Shown here one piece after another: positions 1 to 8,439 of a stretch of 45,179 nucleotides of DNA. Each line of letters starts with the position of its first letter. Position 1 is the first letter of the stretch. Where the stretch lies: assembly GCF_902499045.1 (NCBI RefSeq), contig NZ_CABVPL010000059.1, positions 1 through 45,179 on the forward strand. The letters are read 5' to 3'. The DNA comes from Burkholderia latens (lineage in GTDB: Bacteria > Pseudomonadota > Gammaproteobacteria > Burkholderiales > Burkholderiaceae). The position numbers and the translations under genes were made by a program. The notes beneath the pieces were generated by a model. The model did not search any database and had not been told where the DNA came from. It worked only from the letters and a program-made list of their open reading frames with translations.

Positions 1-918
1 CTCGGCGCGATCGCGTATCTGTGGCCGAACCGCATCGTCGGCTTCACCGACTGGGCGTACACCGACACGTTCGGCATCGCCGCGTGGGCCGTCGCCGCGC
101 TGCTGCTGGTTGCCGCGAGCGTCGGTCATCGCGTGCCGGCCACGCGCGCGCGGCTCGCCCGCGTGCGCCCGGCCGGCCCGTGGCTCGTCGCGCTGCCGCT
201 CGTGCTCGCCGCGTGGGAAATCGTCACCGCGAAGACCGGCTGGCTGCCGACGCCGTTCTTCGCGCCGCCGCAAGCGCTGATCGAGGTCTACGTCGACGAC
301 TGGCCGCGCCTCGCCGGCAGCGCCGCCAATACGCTGAAGCTGCTCGCGCTCGGGTTCGCGTACGGCGTGTCGGCCGGGTTCGCGGTCGGCGTGTCGATCG
401 GCTGGTCGCGCCGCATCGGCTACTGGGTGCATCCGGTGCTGCGCGTGCTCGGCCCGGTGCCGGCCACCGCGCTGCTGCCGCTCACGTTCTACTTCTTTCC
501 GACGAGCTACTCGGCCGCCGCGTTCCTGATCGCGCTGTCGACGGGCTTCCCGGTCGCGGTGCTGACGTGGTCCGGCGTCGCGAGCGTGAACCGCCAGTAC
601 TACGACGTCGCGCGCACGCTCGGCGCGAATGCGCGCTTCCTCGTGCTGCGCGTCGCAATTCCGGCCGCGCTGCCGCACGTGTTCGTCGGCATCTTCATGG
701 GGTTGAGCGCGTCGTTTACGGTGCTCGTCGTCGCCGAGATGATGGGTGTCAAGTCGGGGCTCGGCTGGTATCTGAGCTGGGCGCAAGGCTGGGCATCGTA
801 CGTGAACATGTATGCGGCGCTGCTCGTGATGGCGCTGCTGTTTTCCGGGCTGATCGCGCTGCTGTTCGCGGTGCGCGACCGTGTGCTCGCGTGGCAGAAA
901 GGAACCGTCAAATGGTAA
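1..918 (+). CDS. ABC transporter permease, SsuC/TauC type (5' end outside window)
   Basis: Inner-membrane permease of a sulfonate/nitrate/taurine-type ABC importer. The reading frame is open from base 1, so the start lies upstream. A GTG at 133 could start a normal-length (about 261 aa) permease, but the 44 in-frame codons before it include a hydrophobic stretch (AAWAVAALLLVAA), which suggests a longer, perhaps two-domain protein. Several hydrophobic segments follow, and the BPD_transp_1 EAA-loop region is visible around YYDVARTLGANARFLVLRVA (codons near 600-660). The stop overlaps the ATG of the ATPase by 7 bases (ATGGTAA), so the two are translationally coupled. Family assignment is firm; the substrate is not known. 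Confidence 0.85.
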   Translation, partial: LGAIAYLWPNRIVGFTDWAYTDTFGIAAWAVAALLLVAASVGHRVPATRARLARVRPAGPWLVALPLVLAAWEIVTAKTGWLPTPFFAPPQALIEVYVDDWPRLAGSAANTLKLLALGFAYGVSAGFAVGVSIGWSRRIGYWVHPVLRVLGPVPATALLPLTFYFFPTSYSAAAFLIALSTGFPVAVLTWSGVASVNRQYYDVARTLGANARFLVLRVAIPAALPHVFVGIFMGLSASFTVLVVAEMMGVKSGLGWYLSWAQGWASYVNMYAALLVMALLFSGLIALLFAVRDRVLAWQKGTVKW

Positions 919-1718
919 GCGCCGCCGTACTCGAACCGCCCGTGTCGGCGCCACGCGCCGCCCGCGGCGCGCGAATCGACATCCGTCGCGTGAGCCACGC
1001 GTTCGACGGCCCTGCCGGCCCGCTGCCGGTGCTCGACGACGTCACGCTGTCCGTCGCGGCCGGCGAATTCGTCGCGCTGCTCGGTCCGAGCGGTTGCGGG
1101 AAATCGACGCTGCTGCGGCTCGTCGCGGGCCTCGACGCCGCGCGGCAAGGCACGATCGCGCAGGACGGCGCGCCGATCGAGCGGCCCGATCCGTCGCGCA
1201 TCGCCGTGTTCCAGGATCCGACGCTCTATCCGTGGCGCCGCGTGCGCGCGAACGTCGCGCTCGGACTCGAAGCGCGCGGCGTCGCGCGTGCCGAACAGCA
1301 TCGCGTCGACGATGCGCTCGCGCGCGTCGGGCTGCAGGAATTCTCGAACGTGTTTCCGCATCAGCTGTCGGGCGGGATGGCGCAGCGTGTCGCGCTTGCC
1401 CGCGCGCTCGTCAACGATCCGCGCCTGCTGATCCTCGACGAGCCGCTCGGCAAGCTCGATTCGCTGACGCGGCTGACGATGCAGGCCGAGCTCACCGCGC
1501 TGTGGCAACGCGACGGGTTTTCCGCGCTGCTCGTCACGCACGACGTCGAGGAAGCGCTGTTTCTCGCGCAGCGCGTGATCGTATTCGGGCCGCGGCCTGC
1601 GCGCATCGTCGCGGAGTTGCACGTCGGCCTGCCCTATCCGCGCCATCGCGGCGATCCGCGTCTCGCCGAGCTGCGCCACGAAGCGCTGCGGCATCTCGGA
1701 CTCGATGCGAGCTGGTAG
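912..1718 (+). CDS. ABC transporter ATP-binding protein, SsuB/TauB type
   Basis: The 268-aa cytoplasmic ATPase drives the neighbouring permease. Walker A is GPSGCGKST, the Q-loop is in VFQDPTLYPW, the signature is LSGGMAQRVALARAL, Walker B is LLILDEP and the H-loop is in LLVTHDVEEA. The short C-terminus without a TOBE domain fits the SsuB/TauB/NrtD group. The ATG at 912 lies inside the last codons of the permease, and this overlap is the reason for choosing it. A c-type cytochrome gene follows 50 bases downstream and the binding protein after that, so the ABC genes are interrupted by a redox gene. Confidence 0.93.
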   Translation: MVSAAVLEPPVSAPRAARGARIDIRRVSHAFDGPAGPLPVLDDVTLSVAAGEFVALLGPSGCGKSTLLRLVAGLDAARQGTIAQDGAPIERPDPSRIAVFQDPTLYPWRRVRANVALGLEARGVARAEQHRVDDALARVGLQEFSNVFPHQLSGGMAQRVALARALVNDPRLLILDEPLGKLDSLTRLTMQAELTALWQRDGFSALLVTHDVEEALFLAQRVIVFGPRPARIVAELHVGLPYPRHRGDPRLAELRHEALRHLGLDASW

Positions 1719-1768
1719 ATGAGCGGTGTCGTCCGTACGGTTGCCGGTGCGCGGCAAAGGCTGCACCG

Positions 1769-2953
1769 ATGAACGCGCCGCCGGTCGCCGACTGGGCGTT
1801 GCTGTTCCTGCAACTGCTGTATCGCGCGCAGATCGCGGCCGCCCGGGCGCTGCATGCGACCGGGCTGACCGGCGGCGCCGACGGACAGGCCGCATGGCCG
1901 TGGGCGCACCGGATCGCGCTCGAAACGCTGCGCATCGACGCCGGCCTCACGCGCCAGCTCGCGTTCGCGATCGCGACGACCGCGCTCGCCGTGGCGCTCG
2001 GCTGCGTTGCGCTCGCGTCGCGCAGGTGGCGCGCGGCATCGGCAATCTCCGCGCTGGCCGTTGCATGGTTCGCGCCGTGGCCGCCGGCGTCGTTATGGCT
2101 CACATCGGCCGTCCCGACGAGTTTCCAGCGCAATCCCGCGCCGTTTTCCGTCGCGAACGTGGTGCGCGGCGCGCACCTGTATGCGCAGCATTGCGCGGCC
2201 TGCCACGGCGCGGACGGCCGCGGCGACGGGCCGCTCGCGGCCACGCTCGCGCACTGGCCGCCGACCTTCGCGGGCGCACTGCTCGCGCGCCGGCTCGACG
2301 GCGAACTGTACTGGCGTGTGCAGCACGGTATGCGCGACGCACGCGGCGCGGCGTCGATGCCGGGCTTTGCCGCGACGCTCGGCCCGGCCGGCACGTGGGC
2401 CGTGCTCGATTACCTGAAAGCGCTGTCCGCCGGCAGCGGCGCGCAGGCGGAACGCGCGTGGCCGGTGCCCGTGCCGCTGCCGGCGCTCGACGTGCGCTGC
2501 GGCGCCGCCGCGCCGCAACCGCTCGAGCGCTGGCGCGAAGGCCAGCGCGTGCGCATCGTCGCGCTCGCGCCGGGCGGCACGCCGCCGCAGGAAGACCCGC
2601 GCTGGCAGACGCTGCTCGTCATCGCCGGCGATACGCCTGCGCCGCCGTCACCATCCGGCACGCGCGCGAACTGCGTCGCAGCGACGCCCGGCGCATGGCA
2701 AGCGTTCGCGACGATCGCGGGCGTGCAGCCCGACGCGTTCGGCGGCACGCAATTGCTCGCCGACCGGCGCGGCTGGCTGCGGGCGCGCGCGCTGCCGGGC
2801 AGCACGGGGTGGTCGGCCGGCGACCTGCTGTGCCGCTCCGACGCCGCCGCTCGCCCCTCGGCAGCCGCCGCGAACGCCGATCCGCTGACCGCGCTGCTGC
2901 TGCGCGCGGACGCCGAACCCGTGCGCGACGTGCAAGCCGGACTGCCGCATTGA
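1769..2953 (+). CDS. membrane-anchored c-type cytochrome within an ABC transporter operon
   Basis: A 394-aa protein. Two hydrophobic segments near residues 64-84 and 88-105 anchor it, followed by a single haem c site, C142-A-A-C145-H146 (YAQHCAACHGADGRG), typical of class I cytochrome c. A methionine in SMPGF downstream could be the sixth haem ligand. The C-terminal 180 residues are Ala/Pro/Gly-rich and I do not recognise a domain there. The ATG at 1769 is chosen because it gives the first residues before the hydrophobic part; the frame stays open upstream only as overlap with the ATPase gene. It lies 37 bases before the binding-protein gene. Its electron partner is unknown, but the position suggests that import of the substrate is tied to a periplasmic oxidation. 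Confidence 0.8.
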   Translation: MNAPPVADWALLFLQLLYRAQIAAARALHATGLTGGADGQAAWPWAHRIALETLRIDAGLTRQLAFAIATTALAVALGCVALASRRWRAASAISALAVAWFAPWPPASLWLTSAVPTSFQRNPAPFSVANVVRGAHLYAQHCAACHGADGRGDGPLAATLAHWPPTFAGALLARRLDGELYWRVQHGMRDARGAASMPGFAATLGPAGTWAVLDYLKALSAGSGAQAERAWPVPVPLPALDVRCGAAAPQPLERWREGQRVRIVALAPGGTPPQEDPRWQTLLVIAGDTPAPPSPSGTRANCVAATPGAWQAFATIAGVQPDAFGGTQLLADRRGWLRARALPGSTGWSAGDLLCRSDAAARPSAAAANADPLTALLLRADAEPVRDVQAGLPH

Positions 2954-2990
2954 CTCTCTGAACCGTATTCCCGACCGATCGAACGACACG

Positions 2991-3953
2991 ATGAATCCAA
3001 TCCGACGTCACTTCCTCGCACAAGCCGGCGTGCTCGCCGCCGTTGCCGCCGCCGGCGCCGCGCCGGCCGCGCTGCATGCGCAATCCGGCCCGCGCGCGCT
3101 GCTGCGTGCCGGCGACCAGAAAGGCGGGCTGCGCGCGCTGCTCGAAGCAGCCGGCGAACTGAACGGCCTTCCATACGACATCGCGTGGACCGAATTTCCG
3201 GCCGCCGCGCCGCTTGCCGAAGCGCTGAACGCGGCGGCCGTCGACTGCGGGCCGATCGGCGACGCGCCGGTGATCTTCGCGCTCGCATCGGGCGCGCGCA
3301 TCAAGGTGATCGGCGCGAACCGGTCCGACCCGTTCGGCACCGCGCTCCTCGTGCGGCCGGACGCGGCGCTGAAGGACGCCGCGGATCTGAAAGGCAAGCG
3401 CATCGGCACCACGCGCGGCTCGATCGGCCATTTCGTCACGCTCAAGGCGCTCGACGCGGCCGGCCTGCCGCCCGACGCCGTATCGTTCCGCTTCCTCCCG
3501 CCAGCCGACACGATGCTTGCGCTCGCAACCGGTTCGATCGACGCATGGGCGACGTGGGAACCCTATACCGCGCTCGCCGAAACGAGCGGCCGCGCGCGCG
3601 TGCTCGTCAACGGCCGCGGGCTGTGGTCGGGCCTCAGCTACGTCGCGGCGACCGACGCGGCGGTCGCGTCGAAGCGCGACGTGCTGCGCGACTTCGTGCA
3701 GCGCGTCGTGCGCGCGCAGGTGTGGTCGTACCGGCACGTCGATGCGTATTCCGCGGCGCTCGCACGCATCATCGGCATCCCGCCGGCGGCCGCGAAGCTG
3801 CAGTTCGAGCGCCGCCACACGCGCTGGCAGCCGATCGACGCGACGGTGATCGCCGAGCAGCAGCGCACCGCCGACTTCTACCTGAAGGCCGGCCTGCTGC
3901 GCCAGCCGCTCGACGTGCGCACGACGTTCGACCTGGGCTTTCCGCTCGCGTGA
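2991..3953 (+). CDS. periplasmic substrate-binding protein, aliphatic sulfonate/nitrate type
   Basis: A 320-aa binding protein of the SsuA/TauA/NMT1 fold. It begins with a twin-arginine-like signal (IRRHFLAQAG at residues 4-13) and a hydrophobic Ala stretch, with probable cleavage after LHA near residue 30. Family features include AGDQKGG near the mature start, DCGPIGDAPVIFALASG, LKGKRIGTTRGS and SIDAWATWEPY. The Tat-type signal is unusual for an ABC binding protein and suggests export in the folded state, although Sec export cannot be excluded. It is the last gene of the operon; a separate gene begins 132 bases further on. Confidence 0.88.
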   Translation: MNPIRRHFLAQAGVLAAVAAAGAAPAALHAQSGPRALLRAGDQKGGLRALLEAAGELNGLPYDIAWTEFPAAAPLAEALNAAAVDCGPIGDAPVIFALASGARIKVIGANRSDPFGTALLVRPDAALKDAADLKGKRIGTTRGSIGHFVTLKALDAAGLPPDAVSFRFLPPADTMLALATGSIDAWATWEPYTALAETSGRARVLVNGRGLWSGLSYVAATDAAVASKRDVLRDFVQRVVRAQVWSYRHVDAYSAALARIIGIPPAAAKLQFERRHTRWQPIDATVIAEQQRTADFYLKAGLLRQPLDVRTTFDLGFPLA

Positions 3954-4085
3954 CGCGCAGCCGGCCACCCGGCACGCCTGCGCCGGCCCGCGGCACACTG
4001 GCACACGGCACGCAACCGCCCAAACGGCTTTCGCACGATCTGGCACAATCGCGCTTCGATCATCCCGCCTTTGTCAGCCAGCGTC

Positions 4086-4952
4086 ATGCCAGCCATCTCC
4101 GAACTCTTCGTCTACCCGATCAAATCCTGCGCCGGCATCGCGCTGTCGCGCGCGCAACTGCTCGAAACCGGCCTCGCGTACGACCGCCACTGGTTGATCA
4201 CGACCCCGGACGGGATGATGATCACGCAGCGCACGCACCCGCGGCTCGCGCTGATCCGCCCGACGCTCGACGGCGATGCGCTCGTGCTGAACGCGCCGGG
4301 CATGCCGGAGATCCGCACGCCGCTCGACGGCGACGCAAGCGCTGCCACGCCGAAGATGGCCGCGACCGTGTGGCGCGACACCGTCGACGCGATCGACACG
4401 GGTGCCGAGACGGCCGCGTGGTTCACTGAATTCGTCGGCACGCCGTTGAAGCTCGCGCGCTTCAGTGCCGACGCGCGCCGCGGCTGCAACCGCAAATGGA
4501 CCGGCGACATCGATACGCACACGCAGTTCGCGGACGGCTATCCGCTTCTCGTGATCGGCCAGGCGTCGCTCGACGACCTGAACGCGAGGCTCGTCGCGAA
4601 GGGCGCGCCGGCGATTCCGATGAACCGCTTCCGTCCGAACATCGTCGTGTCGGATCTGGACGCGTATGAAGAGGATTTCGTCGAACATCTCGACGCCGAC
4701 GGCGCGACGCCCGTGCGGCTGCGTCTCGTGAAGCTGTGCACGCGCTGTCCGGTGCCGACGATCGATCAGGCCACCGGCGCGCCGAATCCCGAATGGCCGC
4801 ACGAGCCGACCGACACGATGCAGACCTATCGCGCGAACCCGAACTACGACAATGCGCTGACGTTCGGCATCAATGCGATCGTCGTCGAAGGTGCGGGTGC
4901 GTGGCTCGAGGTCGGGCAGTCCGTCGAAGCGGAAATCGGCTTCGGCGACTGA
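4086..4952 (+). CDS. MOSC domain protein (YcbX/mARC-like molybdenum enzyme)
   Basis: A 288-aa protein with an N-terminal MOSC_N beta-barrel (ELFVYPIKSCAGI) and a C-terminal MOSC domain. RRGCNRKW, MNRFRPNIVV and the KLCTRC motif (residues about 217-222) correspond to the conserved region of YcbX and mitochondrial mARC, where a cysteine binds molybdenum. Such enzymes reduce N-hydroxylated compounds. There is no C-terminal ferredoxin domain as in E. coli YcbX, so an external electron donor is implied. I chose the ATG at 4086; the TTG at 4071 is also in frame but has no better ribosome site. The gene stands alone and converges on the histidine kinase gene. Confidence 0.85.
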   Translation: MPAISELFVYPIKSCAGIALSRAQLLETGLAYDRHWLITTPDGMMITQRTHPRLALIRPTLDGDALVLNAPGMPEIRTPLDGDASAATPKMAATVWRDTVDAIDTGAETAAWFTEFVGTPLKLARFSADARRGCNRKWTGDIDTHTQFADGYPLLVIGQASLDDLNARLVAKGAPAIPMNRFRPNIVVSDLDAYEEDFVEHLDADGATPVRLRLVKLCTRCPVPTIDQATGAPNPEWPHEPTDTMQTYRANPNYDNALTFGINAIVVEGAGAWLEVGQSVEAEIGFGD

Positions 4953-5035
4953 GCATGACGGCGGGCGGCGCGTCGTTTGCGTCGCCGCCCTACCACCGCT
5001 CACGGCAGTTTCCGCGCCCGATCGAAGCGGCCGCG

Positions 5036-6427
5036 CTACTGCGCCACCGCCGGCAGCACCACCGTCACGATCAACCCGCCGCCGGCCGCATCGGCGAGTG
5101 TCACGCTGCCCTGATGCACCCGCGCGATCTCCCGCACGATCGACAGCCCGAGGCCGGTGCCTTCGACCGTCTGCGTCTTGCTGCCGCGATGGAAGCGCTC
5201 GAACACCGCGTCGCGCTCGCCGGCCGGAATGCCCGGCCCGTTGTCGATCACGTCGAGCCGCGCAAGCTCGCCGTCGCGCGACACGCGCACCGTGATCACC
5301 GCGCGGTCGCCCGAGTAACGGATCGCGTTGTCGATCAGGTTGCCGATCATCTCGCCGAGCAGGTCCGGCTGCCCGAACACCGCGACGTCGGCCTCGTGCT
5401 CGAACCCGAGGTCGATGTCGCGCGCGCGCGCAACGGGCGACCAGTCGAGCGTCACGCTGCGCGCGAGCCGGTGCAGCACGACCGGTTGATGCGCGACCGC
5501 ATGGCCGCTGTCCGAATCGAGCCGCGACAACGACAGCAGCTGCTGGACGATCTTCGCGGCCTGCCGCACCGCGCCGTTCACGCGCCGCAGATGCACGTTC
5601 ACGCGCGGCTGCTCGTCGGGCCGCAGCGCCAGCTCGACGCCGGCCTGCACGGCCGCGAGCGGCGTCTTCAGCTGATGGGCCGCGTCCGCGAAGAAGCGCC
5701 GCCGCGCGACCTGCATCCGCTGCGTGCGGCCGATGTACTGATTGATCGAATCGACGAGCGGCGCGAGCTCGCTCGGCATCCCGCCGGTGTCGAGCGGCGT
5801 CGGATCGCCGTCGCTGCGCGCGGCGACCGTCGCCGACAGCCGGTTCAGCGGCCGCAGCCCGCGCCCGACGCCGAGCCACACGATGCCGAGCGCGAGCACG
5901 ACGAGCAGCCCTTCCTGCAGCAGCGAGCCCATCAGGATCTCGCGCGCGAGCGCCTGGCGCGCCTCGATCGTCTCGCCGACCATCACCCACACGATGCGCG
6001 TCTGCGCGGTCGGCACGTCGTGCACCGGCACGCGCAGCGCGGCCATGCGCAGCCGCTCGCCGCGATAGACGACGTCGTAGTAGCGCGTCGCGAACAGCGT
6101 GCCGCCGCCGTCCGGCAGCGGCAGGTCCGGATAGCCGGTGATCGTGCGGCCGTTGTCCTCGCGAATCAGGTAGTAGATCTTGCCGCCGTCGCCCGACTCG
6201 AACATTTCGAGCGCGAGATACGGCAGGTCGACCTCGATCTCGCCGTCGTTGAGCCGCACGCCTTCGCGGATCGATTTCAGCGACGACGACAGCGTGCGGT
6301 CGAACGCGACGTGCGCGGCGCTCATCGCGCGCTGGTACGTGAGCCACGAGTCCAGCGCGAGCAGCCCGAGCAACGGCAGCAGCAGCCACAGCGCGACCTG
6401 CGTGCGCAGGTTCGGACGCACGGTCAT
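5036..6427 (-). CDS. sensor histidine kinase, TctE-like
   Basis: A 463-aa inner-membrane sensor kinase. TM1 lies at residues 10-26 (ALWLLLPLLGLLAL), followed by a periplasmic domain of about 140 residues of the 2CSK_N type and TM2 near 170-188. A HAMP-like linker (RGLRPLNRLSATVAAR) follows. The H-box is FFADAAHQLKTPLAAVQ with His251 as the phospho-acceptor, the N-box is NLIDNAIRYS, and the G-boxes are DNGPGIP and GTGLGLSIV. Its ATG overlaps the regulator's stop by 4 bases (ATGA), so the two are coupled. The pair is divergent from the ABC operon at 7224, which it probably controls. Confidence 0.92.
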   Translation of the reverse strand: MTVRPNLRTQVALWLLLPLLGLLALDSWLTYQRAMSAAHVAFDRTLSSSLKSIREGVRLNDGEIEVDLPYLALEMFESGDGGKIYYLIREDNGRTITGYPDLPLPDGGGTLFATRYYDVVYRGERLRMAALRVPVHDVPTAQTRIVWVMVGETIEARQALAREILMGSLLQEGLLVVLALGIVWLGVGRGLRPLNRLSATVAARSDGDPTPLDTGGMPSELAPLVDSINQYIGRTQRMQVARRRFFADAAHQLKTPLAAVQAGVELALRPDEQPRVNVHLRRVNGAVRQAAKIVQQLLSLSRLDSDSGHAVAHQPVVLHRLARSVTLDWSPVARARDIDLGFEHEADVAVFGQPDLLGEMIGNLIDNAIRYSGDRAVITVRVSRDGELARLDVIDNGPGIPAGERDAVFERFHRGSKTQTVEGTGLGLSIVREIARVHQGSVTLADAAGGGLIVTVVLPAVAQ

Positions 6428-7098
6428 TCGACGCCCTTCGCTTCGAGCAGGTAGCCGAGCCCGCGCAACGTGACGATCGCGACGCCGGTGTTCTCGAGCT
6501 TCTTGCGCAGCCGGTACACGTAGATCTCGATCGCGTCCGCGTTGACCGATTCGTCGAGCCCGAAGATCTTCTCCGACAGCGTCTCCTTGTTGATCGCGCG
6601 GCCGTTGCGCAGGATCAGCACCTCGAGCACCGAGCGCTCGCGCGGCGTGAGCGACACGGGTTCGCCGGCCAGGTGGAAGCTGCGGTCGATACTGTCATAC
6701 GAAAGCGGCCCGCACTCGACGCGCGAATGCTCGTGGCCGAGGCTGCGCCGGATCAGCGCGCGGGCGCGCGCTTCCAGCTCGGTCAGCTCGAACGGTTTCG
6801 CGAGATAATCGTCGGCCCCGAGATCGAGCCCCTTCACGCGGTCCTCGACCGAGCCGTGCGCGGTGAGGATCAGCACCGGCACCGGATTGCGGCGCGCGCG
6901 CAGCCGCCGCAGCACCTCGAGCCCGTCGAGCTTCGGCAGCCCGAGATCGAGGATCACCAGCGCATAGTCCTGCGTGCGCAGCACGTGATCCGCCGCCTCC
7001 CCGTCCGCCATGTGATCGACCGCGAAACGCGCGGCGCTCAGCGCGTCGTTCAACGACTGCGCCAGGTTCGGGTTGTCTTCGACGAGCAGCACACGCAT
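6424..7098 (-). CDS. OmpR-family response regulator, TctD-like
   Basis: A 224-aa two-domain regulator. The receiver has the acidic pair in VEDN, the phospho-acceptor Asp51 in LVILDLGLPKLDG and the conserved Lys in LAKPF. The C-terminal winged helix (LTPRERSVLEVLI, then VYRLRKKL and LRGLGYLLE) is of the Trans_reg_C type. The start at 7098 (MRVLLVEDN) is chosen over an in-frame ATG at 7125 because receiver domains begin this way. It is the first gene of the pair with the kinase. The direct repeats just upstream (7138-7164) are candidate binding sites for it. Confidence 0.92.
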   Translation of the reverse strand: MRVLLVEDNPNLAQSLNDALSAARFAVDHMADGEAADHVLRTQDYALVILDLGLPKLDGLEVLRRLRARRNPVPVLILTAHGSVEDRVKGLDLGADDYLAKPFELTELEARARALIRRSLGHEHSRVECGPLSYDSIDRSFHLAGEPVSLTPRERSVLEVLILRNGRAINKETLSEKIFGLDESVNADAIEIYVYRLRKKLENTGVAIVTLRGLGYLLEAKGVE

Positions 7099-7137
7099 GG
7101 GGACCTCGGGAAATCCATGACACAAAGGACGCTATTG

Positions 7138-7164
7138 TGAACCGAAATGAAAGCAGGCTGAAAG
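7138..7164. promoter_or_regulatory. candidate response-regulator binding site (TGAA direct repeats)
   Basis: In the 125-bp divergent spacer between the regulator gene (ending at 7098) and the transporter gene (7224) there is TGAACC at 7138, TGAAAG at 7148 and TGAAAG at 7159. The last two are spaced exactly 11 bases start to start. Paired hexamers with a 5-base gap are the usual architecture of OmpR/PmrA-family sites. Binding is inferred, not shown. Confidence 0.5.
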
Positions 7165-7223
7165 TGCGCCCCAATTACCATCCGCGTCACTCGAACAACA
7201 CACACGCGTAACTGGAGGAAGAC

Positions 7224-8324
7224 ATGCCGTTTGCACCGAAGCAGCTCGCCGCCACGCTGGCGATCGTCCTGGGCACCGCCGCCGGCGGCGCCGCCGCACA
7301 GGTTCCGGCCGGATATCCGGGTAACTACCAAGGCGTCATCGACGCCGCGAAAAAGGAAGGCAAGCTGATCGTCTACTCGACGACCGACACGGGCCTCGTG
7401 CGCCCGCTGATCAAGGACTTCGAAAGCCTGTACGGCGTGAAGGTCGAGTACAACGACATGAACAGCACCGAGCTGTACAACCGCTACATCAGCGAGAACG
7501 CGGCGAGCAGCACCAGCGCCGACGTGCTGTGGAGCTCGGCGATGGACCTGCAGGTCAAGCTCGTCAACGACGGCCTGATGTCGTCGTACGATTCGCCGGA
7601 AAGCGCGAACGTGCCGCAATGGGCGCAATACCAGAAGCAGGCTTACGGCACGACGTTCGAGCCGCTCGCGATCGTCTACAACAAGCGGCTGATCCCCGAG
7701 AACGAGGTGCCGAAGACGCGCACCGACCTGATCAAGCTGCTCGCGTCGCAACCCGACAAGTTCAAGGGCAAGCTGACGACGTACGACGTCGAGAAGTCCG
7801 GCGTCGGCTTCAACGCGCTGACGCAGGACGCGCACCTGAACGAGAAGGTCACGTGGGAACTGGTGAAGGCGATCGGCGCGACCGGTCCGAAGCTGCAGTC
7901 GAGCACCGGCGCGATGATGGAGCGCATCTCGTCGGGCGAGAACCTGATCGGCTACAACATCATCGGCTCGTATGCGTACGCGAAGGCGAAGAAGGACAAG
8001 TCGATCGGTTACGTGTTCCCGAAGGACTACACGCAGGTGGTGAGCCGCCTCGCCACGATCTCGAAGAAGGCGAAGAACCCGAACGCGGCGAAGCTGTGGG
8101 TCGACTACCTGCTGTCGAAGCGCGGCCAGACGCTGATCGCGAACCAGGCGAATCTGTACGCGATCCGCACGGACGTGACCGGCGAAACGTCGGCCGCGAG
8201 CCTCACGAAGGAACTCGGCGATTCGCTGAAGCCGATTCCGATCGGCACCGGCCTGCTCGTCTATCTCGACCAGTCGAAGCGGCTCGCGTTCCTGAAGCAA
8301 TGGCAGCAGGCGATCAAGAGCTGA
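7224..8324 (+). CDS. periplasmic binding protein, Fe3+/phosphonate/sugar-phosphate type (AfuA/FbpA-like)
   Basis: A 366-aa binding protein with a Sec signal (QLAATLAIVLGTAAGGAAAQ, cleaved about residue 26). The mature start, AKKEGKLIVYSTTDT, is typical of SBP_bac_6/AfuA proteins, and YGTTFEPLAIVYN and GYNIIGSYAYA follow. A good Shine-Dalgarno (GGAGGA at 7214) precedes the ATG. The ligand cannot be read from sequence: related proteins bind ferric iron, 2-aminoethylphosphonate or hexose phosphates. The divergent TctDE-like pair suggests an organic anion or sugar phosphate rather than iron, and no Fur box was seen. It is the first gene of a three-gene ABC operon. Confidence 0.87.
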   Translation: MPFAPKQLAATLAIVLGTAAGGAAAQVPAGYPGNYQGVIDAAKKEGKLIVYSTTDTGLVRPLIKDFESLYGVKVEYNDMNSTELYNRYISENAASSTSADVLWSSAMDLQVKLVNDGLMSSYDSPESANVPQWAQYQKQAYGTTFEPLAIVYNKRLIPENEVPKTRTDLIKLLASQPDKFKGKLTTYDVEKSGVGFNALTQDAHLNEKVTWELVKAIGATGPKLQSSTGAMMERISSGENLIGYNIIGSYAYAKAKKDKSIGYVFPKDYTQVVSRLATISKKAKNPNAAKLWVDYLLSKRGQTLIANQANLYAIRTDVTGETSAASLTKELGDSLKPIPIGTGLLVYLDQSKRLAFLKQWQQAIKS

Positions 8325-8332
8325 TCCGCTGA

Positions 8333-8346
8333 CCGGCTTCGGCCGG
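8333..8346 (+). other. intergenic UUCG tetraloop hairpin
   Basis: CCGGC-TTCG-GCCGG lies 9 bases after the binding-protein stop. A GC stem closed by a UUCG loop is very stable in RNA. Such elements after a binding-protein gene often protect that part of the mRNA or cause partial termination, giving more binding protein than permease. There is no T-run. Confidence 0.55.
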
Positions 8347-8407
8347 CCAACGGCCGCTCGCCGCGCACCGCGCGGGCGGCCCCCTTCCCCTTACCGACTT
8401 CCTACAG

Positions 8408-8427
8408 GCGGCCATCCGGATGGCCGC
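8408..8427 (+). promoter_or_regulatory. 20-bp perfect palindrome directly before the permease ribosome site
   Basis: GCGGCCATCC-GGATGGCCGC is a perfect palindrome and abuts the purine-rich ribosome site (about 8428-8433) of the permease gene at 8440. In RNA it would form an 8-bp stem with a CCGG loop. It could limit permease translation or act as an operator. Function is inferred. Confidence 0.5.
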
Positions 8428-8439
8428 AGGGGCGAACTC

